A DNA stretch of 16,805 nt, taken from the NCBI GenBank assembly GCA_003156795.1, contig PMHU01000047.1, positions 1 through 16,805 of the forward strand. The letters run 5' to 3'. A program made the translations under genes and the position numbers. Under the pieces are notes generated by a model. It saw nothing but the letters and a program-made list of their open reading frames with translations. It was not told where the DNA came from and searched no databases. Source of the stretch: Acidimicrobiaceae bacterium. GTDB lineage: Bacteria > Actinomycetota > Acidimicrobiia > Acidimicrobiales > Palsa-688. Positions 1 through 6,977 of the stretch are shown here, in pieces. Every line of letters starts with the position of its first letter. Within the stretch, counting starts at the first letter, position 1.

Positions 1-2279
1 TCTACCGGTTCCGCCGGGCCGACGTGGCCACCTTCTTGCGAGCCGGCACGCGATTCGAAGCGGGCCGGGTGGGCCTCTATGCCAACTTCAGGACCGTGGC
101 ACCCGTCGTGGATTGGGTCAACCACGCGTTCGCCCGACTGTTCGAGCTGCCCGCTGACACCGACACCGAGTTGGCGTCCCAGCCCGAGTACGAGCCGCTG
201 GTGGCCACCAGGCTGGAGCCGCCCCCTACCGGGCCGGCGGTATCGCTCCTCGGGCGCCAGGAGGCTGAGGGCGAGGGAGCCGACGCCTTGCGGGCCATGG
301 AGGCCAGAGCGGTCGCCGAAACGGTCGATCGAGCCATCATCGAAGGGTGGTCCGTTGCTGACCAAGCGGGCGAGACCGGTGACGCGGGTCCGTCCGGTCA
401 CTGGCGACCGGCCCGGCCCGGCGACGTGACCATCCTCGTGCCGGCCCGCACGTCCCTGCCCTACCTCGAAGACGCGCTCGAGGCGAGGGGGATCGCCTTT
501 CGGGCCGAGTCGAGCAGCCTGGTCTACGCCACCCGGGCCGTTAGGGACCTGCTGATGGTGGCACGGGCCATCGACGACCCGACCGATCACCTCCGCGTGG
601 TCGCCGCCTTGCGCACGCCACTACTCGGGTGCGGCGACGACGACCTGTGGCGGTACCGAGTGGAACGCGGCGGCCATTGGGACTACCTGCGCGACCAACC
701 CGGGACGGTTCCGGCGGGCGACCCGGTCGCCGCCGGGCTGGGCTTCCTCCGACGCCTGCACCGGGACCGAATCTGGTTGGCCCCGTCGGAGATCCTCGAC
801 CGGGTGGCTCGAGAGCGGCGGGCGTTCGAGCTCGGTCACGCCACCGGCCGACCTCGCGACGTGTGGCGCCGGGTCCGCTACGTGATCGACCAAGCTCGAG
901 CGTGGAGCGAGGCGACCAGCGGCACCCTTCGCCAGTACCTGGCCTGGGTCGACCTCCAAGCGACCGATTCGGCCCGAGTGTCCGAGCCGATCCTGCCAGA
1001 ATCGGACCACGACGCGGTGCGCATCATGACCATCCACGCAGCCAAGGGCTTGGAGTTCTCGATCACCATCCTGAGCGGGATGTCCACCCGGCCGGGCGGG
1101 CGCTTCAGCCCGGTCGAAGTCAGATTCCTCCCGGGGGGCGGAGTGGGTTACAACCTCGGCGCCAAGGTGGCGACCCCCGAGTTCATCGATCAGAAGCCGA
1201 TCGACGAACAGATGGCCCTCGACGAGCGCATCCGCCTGCTCTACGTGGCCGCCACCCGAGCACGAGACCACCTCGTCATCTCCTGCTTCCGCAACGCTCG
1301 CAGCGCTGTCCCAACTGCGAAGAGCAAGCTGACGAACGCCGAGCTGCTGATCGAGGGCATGGGTGATCGCATAGACGAGCTGCCGGACGCTGATGGCCAA
1401 CCCGCGGGACGTCACGGCGAGGGCGGCGACGGTCGCGCCGGATCGGGCGACATCGGTTCGGGCGACAGCCCGGCCATCGCCCTCGTGCCGAGGGTCGAGT
1501 GGGAGGTCGAGCTGGCGACGGTGCTGGCTCGGGCCAACCGCCCAAACACCGTGGCCGCCACCGCTCTCACCGCGGAAGGCCAACCGGACCCAGCCGAGGA
1601 ACCGGTGCTAGACCCCTTCGAAGATTCCCGCGCCGCGGACACAGGCACCGCTGGGCTTGTCCTCGATCCCGGGCCTGACGCGGATGCCGGACTCCAAAAA
1701 CGCCCGCGTGATATGGACCTCCCCCCTTGGCTCAAAGGTCGCTACGGCACTTCGGTGGGGAGGGCGGTGCACGCCGTGCTTCAGACCATCGACCTCGAGA
1801 CCGGTGCCGGACGGCAAGCTGCGGTAGCCGCCCAGTGCGAAGCCGAAGCGATCCCGGAGCACGTGGGCGACGTGAACGAGCTCGTCTCGCATGCCCTTTC
1901 ATCAGATGTGGTCAGGGAAGCGGCCCGGTGCCCCCATTGGCGGGAGGTGTACGCCTGTGTTCCGGCCGCCGGTGGCCGGCTGCTAGAGGGTTACATCGAC
2001 CTCCTATTCCGGGGTCCGGATGGTCTGGTGGTGGTCGACTACAAGACGGCCTCGACAGCCGACGCGGCCGAGCTCGACCGCCGGGTAGAGGGCTACCGGG
2101 CTCAAGGGGCGTCCTACGCCATGGCCGTGGAAGCGGCCACCGGGGAAAGCGTGGCGCGGGTCGCGTTCCTGTTCTTGACGCCGAGCGGCGCCGTCGAGCG
2201 TGTTCTCGGCGACGTGGAGTCGACGATCGCCGGCCTCGTAGAACGCATAGGGACTGGGACAGAGACGGTCACCTCCTGA
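1..2279 (+). CDS. AddA/RecB-like UvrD-family helicase-nuclease, 3' part
   Basis: This is the C-terminal part of a superfamily 1A ATP-dependent helicase with a C-terminal nuclease, of the AddA/RecB type that processes double-strand breaks for recombination. The frame is open to the left edge and begins with YRFRRADV, the tail of helicase motif III, so the GTG at 24 is internal and the gene is 5'-truncated by the window. Visible motifs are IV (LYANFRT, 75-95), V (VRIMTIHAAKGLEF, 1017-1058) and VI (DERIRLLYVAATRARDHL, ending near 1274). A PD-(D/E)XK nuclease follows: GRAVHAVLQ near 1756-1782, GYIDLLF near 1988-2008 and the catalytic DYK at 2037-2045. Between helicase and nuclease lies a variable, acidic, Gly/Asp/Pro-rich stretch (about 1380-1700). 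Walker A and motifs I-II lie outside the window. The helicase-nuclease call is firm; the choice among AddA, RecB-like or an AdnA/AdnB relative is not. Confidence 0.9.
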   Translation, partial: YRFRRADVATFLRAGTRFEAGRVGLYANFRTVAPVVDWVNHAFARLFELPADTDTELASQPEYEPLVATRLEPPPTGPAVSLLGRQEAEGEGADALRAMEARAVAETVDRAIIEGWSVADQAGETGDAGPSGHWRPARPGDVTILVPARTSLPYLEDALEARGIAFRAESSSLVYATRAVRDLLMVARAIDDPTDHLRVVAALRTPLLGCGDDDLWRYRVERGGHWDYLRDQPGTVPAGDPVAAGLGFLRRLHRDRIWLAPSEILDRVARERRAFELGHATGRPRDVWRRVRYVIDQARAWSEATSGTLRQYLAWVDLQATDSARVSEPILPESDHDAVRIMTIHAAKGLEFSITILSGMSTRPGGRFSPVEVRFLPGGGVGYNLGAKVATPEFIDQKPIDEQMALDERIRLLYVAATRARDHLVISCFRNARSAVPTAKSKLTNAELLIEGMGDRIDELPDADGQPAGRHGEGGDGRAGSGDIGSGDSPAIALVPRVEWEVELATVLARANRPNTVAATALTAEGQPDPAEEPVLDPFEDSRAADTGTAGLVLDPGPDADAGLQKRPRDMDLPPWLKGRYGTSVGRAVHAVLQTIDLETGAGRQAAVAAQCEAEAIPEHVGDVNELVSHALSSDVVREAARCPHWREVYACVPAAGGRLLEGYIDLLFRGPDGLVVVDYKTASTADAAELDRRVEGYRAQGASYAMAVEAATGESVARVAFLFLTPSGAVERVLGDVESTIAGLVERIGTGTETVTS

Positions 2280-2288
2280 TCCAGAAAA

Positions 2289-2311
2289 GGCGTGGCGAAG
2301 CGCCGGACGCC
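2289..2311 (+). terminator. Hairpin after the helicase-nuclease gene
   Basis: GGCGT pairs with ACGCC and GGCG with CGCC around an AAG loop, with a two-base GG bulge on the 3' arm: nine base pairs in all, starting 9 nt after the stop codon. There is no T-tract, so this could be a Rho-aided or weak terminator, or a chance GC-rich hairpin. Confidence 0.3.
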
Positions 2312-2335
2312 AGCGGCCCCCGAGGCCGAGCCCGG

Positions 2336-2341
2336 TATGGT
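2336..2341 (+). promoter_or_regulatory. Putative -10 box of a leaderless NUDIX transcript
   Basis: The hexamer TATGGT fits the actinobacterial -10 pattern TANNNT. Its last T is exactly 7 nt before the GTG start at 2348, so transcription would begin at or next to the start codon. No Shine-Dalgarno sequence is seen. The same geometry is found upstream of the galactokinase gene. No convincing -35 box is visible. Confidence 0.45.
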
Positions 2342-2347
2342 GACCCG

Positions 2348-3076
2348 GTGACAGACTGGCGTTTCGGCGCGGACCTCCGGGAACTCCTCACCGCCAACCT
2401 GGCCCGCCACGATCGGTCACCGATACCTCTCGATGGCCGACGCCATGCGGCGGTGGCCGTGGTGGTGGTTGACAGCGACGCCGCATCGGACGGTGGTGAT
2501 GACCACCCCTTCTCAAACGAGCGACTGAACGAAATTCCTGGCGCGTCCGGCCTGGCCCTGACCGGAAGCGTGGCCGGCACCGCCGGTGGTCCCGCATTCC
2601 TGCTCACCCGGCGGTCGGCTCGCCTGAAGTCTCATACCGGGCAGTGGGCGCTACCCGGTGGGCGCGTCGACGAGGGCGAGTCTGCGCTCGACGCGGCGCG
2701 CCGGGAGTTGAGGGAGGAGCTCGACCTGGACCTCCCGGCGTCCGCTCTGGTGGGCATGCTGGACGACTACGCGACGCGCTCGGGATACGTGATCACTCCG
2801 TTCGTGTTGTGGGGCGGTACGCACCCGAGCATCCGGCCCAACCCCGAGGAAGTGCTGTCCGTGCACCGCATCTCCTTTCGCGAGCTCTGTCGACCTGACT
2901 CGCCCCGGTTCGTTTCGATCCAAGAGTCTGATCGGCCAGTGGTGCAGATCCCGATCGGCGGCGACCTGATCCACGCCCCTACCGGAGCGGTCCTCCTGCA
3001 GTTCCGTCGCGTCGCCTTGGAAGGCCGATACGAACGGGTGGCCGGCTACGAGCAGCCCGTGTTCGCCTGGCAGTAG
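2348..3076 (+). CDS. NUDIX hydrolase, CoA pyrophosphatase-like
   Basis: A 242-residue NUDIX protein, likely hydrolysing a nucleoside diphosphate linked to another group. The segment LLTRRSARLKSHTGQWALPGG (residues 85-105) matches the conserved lead-in of CoA and acyl-CoA pyrophosphatases (NudL/NUDT7 type). The Nudix box follows at 105-127: G105, E111, R119, E120, E123 and E124 are present, supplying the metal-binding REx2EE core, but the usual Gly near its end is Asp126. Between the first strand (RRHAAVAVVVVD, 31-42) and LLTRR lies a roughly 40-residue Asp/Gly-rich insert. The frame extends further upstream, but only inside the preceding gene; GTG 2348 is preferred because homology begins soon after it and a -10-like box sits at leaderless distance. 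It starts 68 nt after the helicase-nuclease gene. The family is sure; CoA as substrate is inferred from the lead-in motif. Confidence 0.85.
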   Translation: MTDWRFGADLRELLTANLARHDRSPIPLDGRRHAAVAVVVVDSDAASDGGDDHPFSNERLNEIPGASGLALTGSVAGTAGGPAFLLTRRSARLKSHTGQWALPGGRVDEGESALDAARRELREELDLDLPASALVGMLDDYATRSGYVITPFVLWGGTHPSIRPNPEEVLSVHRISFRELCRPDSPRFVSIQESDRPVVQIPIGGDLIHAPTGAVLLQFRRVALEGRYERVAGYEQPVFAWQ

Positions 3077-3109
3077 GGGCTGGTGGTTGCCGCCCGTGAG
3101 GAATATCCG

Positions 3110-3137
3110 CGAACTTTTCTCGCCTTTGCTGCGTCAT
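3110..3137 (+). promoter_or_regulatory. Putative ECF-type promoter of the sigma-factor gene
   Basis: CGAACT (3110-3115) and CGTCAT (3132-3137) resemble the GGAAC and CGTC elements read by many extracytoplasmic-function sigma factors, with 17 nt between GAAC and CGTC. Transcription would begin near 3143-3146, at the ATG chosen for the sigma gene. This would allow autoregulation with a leaderless or nearly leaderless message. The first base of the -35 box differs from consensus, and this is a motif match by eye only. Confidence 0.35.
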
Positions 3138-3145
3138 ACACATCG

Positions 3146-3748
3146 ATGCGCCTCATGGGGAAGGACTCGAAGCACGAAGAAGGCGACGAGCTGGCGGCGT
3201 GGTTGTATGACGGGTACTCCGCCGCCTACCGAACCGCCTACCTGATACTGCACGACCGGCAGGATGCCGAGGAGGTCGTGCAAGAGGCATTCCTCCGCGC
3301 CTGGCGGTTCCGGGCCGCGGTCCCCGATGGGGCAGGAGTCCACCCTTGGCTGTACCGGGTGGTGGTCAACGCCTGCCTGAGCAAGCTCCGGTCAGATCGG
3401 TCCCGCCGCCAACGCGCCGCGACACTCGAAGACGACCTGGCATCGGCGAATGCGTGGCCGGGGGACGGCCGGAGCCCCGAGGAGCCAGAGATGACCGTCG
3501 AAGCCCACGAGACCCAGCGAGCGGTGGTCGAGGCCATCGGCAAGCTCCCAGAGCACTTGAGGGTAGTAATCGTGTTGCGCTTCTACGGCCAGCTCGCAGA
3601 ACGCGAGATCGCGGCCGTCATCCACCGGCGGCCTGGGACGGTAAAGAGCCGTTTGCACGAGGCCAGATCCCGCCTGGGCGCCGACCCCCTCCTAGCCGAC
3701 TACCGCCCGATTACCGTCTCCAACTCCTTGGGGGGCCGCGATGATTGA
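3146..3748 (+). CDS. ECF-family RNA polymerase sigma factor
   Basis: A 200-residue sigma-70 family factor of the extracytoplasmic-function type, which directs RNA polymerase to a small stress or envelope regulon. Region 2 spans about residues 25-88, including DAEEVVQEAFLRAW (40-53, core binding) and WLYRVVVNACLSKLR (68-82, -10 recognition and melting). After an acidic linker, region 4 spans about 124-176, with LPEHLRVVIVLRF and the helix-turn-helix ending GTVKSRLHEARSRL. Regions 1 and 3 are absent, as expected for ECF factors. The frame is open back to GTG 3083, but that start adds an unlike-family segment and would place the putative ECF promoter inside the gene. ATG 3146 or 3155 is more likely; neither has a Shine-Dalgarno sequence. 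Its last 8 nt overlap the DUF4349 membrane-protein gene, suggesting translational coupling and a sigma/anti-sigma pair. Confidence 0.88.
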   Translation: MRLMGKDSKHEEGDELAAWLYDGYSAAYRTAYLILHDRQDAEEVVQEAFLRAWRFRAAVPDGAGVHPWLYRVVVNACLSKLRSDRSRRQRAATLEDDLASANAWPGDGRSPEEPEMTVEAHETQRAVVEAIGKLPEHLRVVIVLRFYGQLAEREIAAVIHRRPGTVKSRLHEARSRLGADPLLADYRPITVSNSLGGRDD

Positions 3749-4886
3749 AGACGCCCTGCTCGAAGACCTGATCCGACAGGCGGGAGAAGCGCTGGCCGTT
3801 CCGACCGACGGTCCCGAACGGATACTCGCGGTGCGCGACGCCACCGCGCCGCGTCGGGAGCGGCGGCAGCAAGGCGAGCCCCGAGCGGAGCGTCGCGCCC
3901 CTGCGGGCTGGATCCGCCGACGCCCGGTCCTCGCCGGCGCAGCCGCCCTGATGCTGATTGCCGGCGCAGTGCCGGTTGCCACGAGCTTCGAGCGGACTGG
4001 CACCTCGAAGGCCGCCGACGCCGCCAGGGGCGCGGCCTCACCGAGCCAACTCCGCTCAAGCGCCCACACGAACCTGAGTGGCGCAGGTGTCGCCGCAAGC
4101 GGCTCCAAAGCCGTCTTCACACCGACGGCGGCCCCGCTCCTCCAGATCAACGGAACCAGCGAGGCCGCCGCCGCCACGAACGACGCGGTGCCGGCCTTGC
4201 CGTCGAAGGTCATCAAGACGGGTGCGGTCACGCTTCAAGTGGGCCAGGGCAAGCTCGGCGACACCATGGGCCGGATGGCAGACCTGGCCACCTCGCTCGG
4301 CGGGTTCGTGGCCAGTTCCTCATCCGACACCATTGATACGGGCTCCGCGCCCTACGGTGACATCACTCTCCGGGTGCCTGTTGCATCGTTCGAGTCGCTT
4401 CTCGAGCAGGTCCAAGCACTCGGAACCCCGACGTCGGTGACGTCGTCCGGTCAGGACGTGACGTCGCAGTACGTCGACCTGCAAGCCCGGATCCAGTCCC
4501 TGGCCGACACCCGCTCGCAGTTCCAGCAGATCCTGACCAAGGCCGAAAGCATCGGGGACATCCTGGCCGTGGAGCAGCAGATCGGCGACATCCAGACCCA
4601 GATCGAGCAACTGCAAGGTGAGCTCGAAGTGATGACCGACCAGACCAGCTACTCGACCCTGAGCGTCCACGTCTTCGAGCGGGGCAAGCAGGTGGCCGCC
4701 CCGACCCCGCGCCCGGCGCCTAGTGGCGTCTCCAAAGCGTGGAGCCACGCCCGGCACAGCTTCGCCCGGGGGATCGAAGCCGTCATCGCAGCTTCGGGCG
4801 GCGCAGCCGTGTTCCTCGTATTCCTGGGTCTCGTCGTCGGACTGGCCCGTTTCGGCTGGATCCTGGTGCGCCGGCGCCTGGTGTGA
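3741..4886 (+). CDS. DUF4349 membrane protein, candidate anti-sigma factor
   Basis: A 381-residue membrane protein. An N-terminal cytoplasmic segment (1-60, acidic then Arg-rich) leads to a transmembrane helix (about 62-82). A low-complexity Ala/Ser/Thr linker follows, then a DUF4349 domain at about 156-312. Its hallmarks are visible: LGGFVASS, DITLRVPVASFESLLEQV, GQDVTSQYVDLQARI, an amphipathic coiled-coil stretch (about 245-298) and the closing YSTLSVHV. A second transmembrane helix (about 348-372) and a basic tail end the protein, giving N-in/C-in topology with the domain outside. GGGGGG lies just upstream of the ATG. The gene overlaps the ECF sigma gene by 8 nt, the arrangement typical of membrane anti-sigma factors, so residues 1-60 may bind the sigma factor. 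No zinc-finger anti-sigma motif (HxxxCxxC) is seen, so that role is inference; the domain call is firm. Confidence 0.85.
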   Translation: MIEDALLEDLIRQAGEALAVPTDGPERILAVRDATAPRRERRQQGEPRAERRAPAGWIRRRPVLAGAAALMLIAGAVPVATSFERTGTSKAADAARGAASPSQLRSSAHTNLSGAGVAASGSKAVFTPTAAPLLQINGTSEAAAATNDAVPALPSKVIKTGAVTLQVGQGKLGDTMGRMADLATSLGGFVASSSSDTIDTGSAPYGDITLRVPVASFESLLEQVQALGTPTSVTSSGQDVTSQYVDLQARIQSLADTRSQFQQILTKAESIGDILAVEQQIGDIQTQIEQLQGELEVMTDQTSYSTLSVHVFERGKQVAAPTPRPAPSGVSKAWSHARHSFARGIEAVIAASGGAAVFLVFLGLVVGLARFGWILVRRRLV

Positions 4887-4896
4887 GACGGGGCTC

Positions 4897-4902
4897 TACC
4901 CT
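4897..4902 (+). promoter_or_regulatory. Putative -10 box of a leaderless galK transcript
   Basis: TACCCT fits TANNNT, and its final T lies exactly 7 nt before GTG 4909. No Shine-Dalgarno sequence precedes that start, and the previous gene ends only 22 nt upstream. A leaderless message starting at the GTG is the simplest reading. Confidence 0.45.
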
Positions 4903-4908
4903 GGTGAT

Positions 4909-5922
4909 GTGATCCCGGGACCCGGCCGCTCGATCACGGCCTTCGCCCCGGGACGGGTCAACCTGATCGGCGACCACACCGACTACACCGGCGGATGGGC
5001 GTTGCCCATGGCGATCCAGTTGGGCACGACCGTCACCCTGGCGCCTGGTGGGGACCGAGTCAGGCTCAGCTCGAGTGTCGAAACGGCGACCGCCGACGTA
5101 GGCGTCGACGTCGTCGACCCCGCCGCCGAAGACGGGTGGGTCCGATACGTCGCCGGCGTGGTCGCGGAGCTAAGACCGCCGAGCGGCGGCGTGGGAAATG
5201 TGACCACTTCCCTCCCGATCGGCGCCGGCCTTTCCTCCAGCGCGGCCCTCGAGGTTGCCTTGGCCCTGGCTCTCGGCTTCACGGGCACGCCTCTCGAGTT
5301 GGCGATGACCTGCCAGCGGGCCGAGCAGCGCGCGTCCGGGGTTCCCTGCGGCCTGATGGACCAGCTGGCATCGGCGGCAGGAGTGGAAGGCCACGCCCTC
5401 CTGCTCGACTGCGCCACCAACTCGGTCGAGCCCGTCCGAGTCCCCGAAGGCTGCGAAGTGGTCGCCGTCCACTCGGGCCGGGCCCGGACCCTGGCTGACT
5501 CCGACTACGCGGAGCGACGCAGGCAGTGTGAGGCGGCCGCAGCCGAAATCGGCCCTCTTCGTGACGCGACCGTCGCCGACTTGAAGGCCGTCGTCGACCC
5601 GACAGACCGTCGCCGGGCGCACCACGTAATAACCGAGAACGGTCGGGTGCTCGCGTTCGTCGACGCTCTGAAGTCCGGAGACTTGGAGGAGGCGGGCGCC
5701 CTGATGGTGCAAAGCCACGAATCGCTAAAGGTGGACTTTGCCGTGTCCACGCCGGGGCTCGACGAGCTCGTGGCCGATCTGATCAGCCGTCGCGGCGTCC
5801 ACGGAGCCCGGTTGACCGGGGCCGGGTTCGGAGGATGTGTGGTGGCCCTGACCGAACCTGGCGTCCTTGACCTCGGCTGGCGGCTGACGCCTTCCGGCGG
5901 GGCCCATGTGGTGCCTGCCTGA
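4909..5922 (+). CDS. galK: Galactokinase
   Basis: A GHMP-superfamily kinase that phosphorylates galactose at C1 using ATP, the first Leloir-pathway step. The N-terminal galactokinase signature APGRVNLIGDHTDYTGG (residues 13-29) is clear. The phosphate-binding loop LPIGAGLSSSAALE lies at 102-115, CGLMDQLAS (147-155) carries the expected catalytic Asp151, and the C-terminal GHMP motif GARLTGAGFGGCVVAL lies at 299-314. The segment HSGRARTLADSDYAERRRQCEAA is also galactokinase-like. At 337 residues it is shorter than the roughly 380-390 typical of the family, lacking the N-terminal helix and part of the C-terminal tail. The frame extends upstream to 4723, but only inside the DUF4349 gene; GTG 4909 sits just before the homologous region. 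No other galactose gene is nearby, so another sugar substrate cannot be excluded. Confidence 0.85.
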   Translation: MIPGPGRSITAFAPGRVNLIGDHTDYTGGWALPMAIQLGTTVTLAPGGDRVRLSSSVETATADVGVDVVDPAAEDGWVRYVAGVVAELRPPSGGVGNVTTSLPIGAGLSSSAALEVALALALGFTGTPLELAMTCQRAEQRASGVPCGLMDQLASAAGVEGHALLLDCATNSVEPVRVPEGCEVVAVHSGRARTLADSDYAERRRQCEAAAAEIGPLRDATVADLKAVVDPTDRRRAHHVITENGRVLAFVDALKSGDLEEAGALMVQSHESLKVDFAVSTPGLDELVADLISRRGVHGARLTGAGFGGCVVALTEPGVLDLGWRLTPSGGAHVVPA

Positions 5923-5951
5923 CCTCCGGCTCACCATCCGTCCCGCTCGCC

Positions 5952-5977
5952 GGGACACCCGGACTTGGTGGTGTCCC
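5952..5977. promoter_or_regulatory. Inverted repeat, possible operator upstream of the dioxygenase
   Basis: GGGACACC (5952-5959) and GGTGTCCC (5970-5977) form a perfect 8-bp inverted repeat with a 10-nt spacer. It lies between galK and the dioxygenase gene and overlaps the putative -35 box, which suits a dimeric repressor. It could instead be the galK terminator hairpin, although no T-tract follows. Confidence 0.4.
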
Positions 5978-5992
5978 ATCGCCACCTACGCT
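5965..5992 (+). promoter_or_regulatory. Putative promoter of the extradiol dioxygenase gene
   Basis: TTGGTG (5965-5970) and TACGCT (5987-5992), 16 nt apart, give a plausible sigma-70-type promoter ending 28 nt before the ATG. The -10 fits TANNNT; the -35 keeps only TTG of the consensus. Confidence 0.3.
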
Positions 5993-6020
5993 TTCCACGA
6001 GGCGAAAGAAGGAGACGACC

Positions 6021-6917
6021 ATGCCCGTCCGTTCACTCGGCTACGTGAGGATCGGCACCGAGGACATCGATGCCTGGCGCCAGTTTGGCGGCGGGTTCCT
6101 CGGCATGATGGAAGACAAAGGCGACAACCCAACGTCCCTGTACTACCGGATGGACGACCACCCTTCCCGCTTGGTGATCTCCGTCGCGGCCGAAAATAAG
6201 GTCGAAGCGATCGGCCTCCAGGTCTTCGGTAAGGAAGAGCTCGCCGAACTGGTCGCCGCTGTCGAGCAGACCGGTACCAAAGTCACCCCGCTCGACGCGG
6301 CCGAGTGCCGGGATCGGCGCGTCACCGAGGCGGTCCGCTTCGACGACCCCGCCGGGAACCCTCTCGAGCTCTTTTGGGGTGTGGCCCTGAGCCACACCGA
6401 AGTCCAGACCCCGACGGTGAGCTCCTTCGTGACCGGCGAACAAGGCATGGGTCACGTCGTCGTCACGGCTCCCGACGGACCGGCCGCCTACGCCTTCTAC
6501 ACCGAGGTCCTCGGCTTCAGGCCCCGCAACACCTTGCGCCTGCCGGGGCCGCCCGCCGCCGACGGGACCCCTCAGTTCGAGACCCTTTGGTTCCTGGGGT
6601 GCAACGCCCGTCACCACACGGTCGGTATCCTCCCGATGCCAGGGCCTGGCCGGCTCGTGCATTTCATGGTCGAGGGCGGCATGCTCGACGACGTGGGTCG
6701 GGCGTGGGACCGGGCCGAGAAGCTCAAGGTGCCGGTGATGCAAACGCTCGGTCGGCACACCAACGACAAGATGGTGTCCTTCTACGTGATCAGCCCCGGC
6801 GGCTTTGCGGTGGAGTTCGGCTACGACGGCCTCCGGGTCACGGGTGACGAGCCGGTGTACGAGATAACCGAAGGGGCCTTCTGGGGCCACAAGTTCATCA
6901 ACTTCCCGACGCTGTAG
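6021..6917 (+). CDS. Extradiol ring-cleavage dioxygenase (HsaC/BphC type)
   Basis: A 298-residue two-domain vicinal-oxygen-chelate enzyme that cleaves a catechol ring next to the hydroxyls, using Fe(II) and O2. The catalytic second domain has all expected iron ligands: His145 (GMGHVV), His214 (LVHFMVE) and Glu265 (FAVEFGY). The acid-base residues of BphC-type enzymes also have counterparts: His199 (NARHHT), His246 (GRHTNDK) and Tyr255. The opening RSLGYVRIGTEDIDAWRQF and the GEQGMGHVV and LGRHTND motifs strongly recall HsaC, the steroid-catechol dioxygenase of actinobacterial cholesterol catabolism, and 2,3-dihydroxybiphenyl dioxygenases. The start is well supported by AAGGAG at 6009-6014, 6 nt before the ATG. 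It is convergent with the transporter/monooxygenase operon. The enzyme class is secure; the ring substrate (steroid, biphenyl or other catechol) is not. Confidence 0.92.
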   Translation: MPVRSLGYVRIGTEDIDAWRQFGGGFLGMMEDKGDNPTSLYYRMDDHPSRLVISVAAENKVEAIGLQVFGKEELAELVAAVEQTGTKVTPLDAAECRDRRVTEAVRFDDPAGNPLELFWGVALSHTEVQTPTVSSFVTGEQGMGHVVVTAPDGPAAYAFYTEVLGFRPRNTLRLPGPPAADGTPQFETLWFLGCNARHHTVGILPMPGPGRLVHFMVEGGMLDDVGRAWDRAEKLKVPVMQTLGRHTNDKMVSFYVISPGGFAVEFGYDGLRVTGDEPVYEITEGAFWGHKFINFPTL

Positions 6918-6932
6918 CCACCAGGTCCGAGG

Positions 6933-6964
6933 GGGCGTGGGCCGAACCAGCCGAACCCACGCCC
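6933..6964. terminator. Hairpin between convergent genes
   Basis: GGGCGTGGG (6933-6941) pairs perfectly with CCCACGCCC (6956-6964) around a 14-nt loop holding a direct repeat of CCGAA. It fills the 60-nt gap between the dioxygenase stop and the stop of the minus-strand binding protein, where a bidirectional terminator is expected. Neither strand has a T-tract, so termination may be of the actinobacterial hairpin-only kind. Confidence 0.55.
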
Positions 6965-6977
6965 TCTACTTGGAGAC

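Noticed and set aside
621..1583. 320-codon minus-strand frame opposite the helicase-nuclease
   Set aside because: The opposite strand encodes helicase motif V and the start of VI there; the antisense product has no recognisable domain.
3083..3145. GTG 3083 as start of the sigma factor
   Set aside because: The added 21 residues do not resemble the family, the AGGGG upstream is only 3 nt away, and the putative ECF promoter would lie inside the gene.
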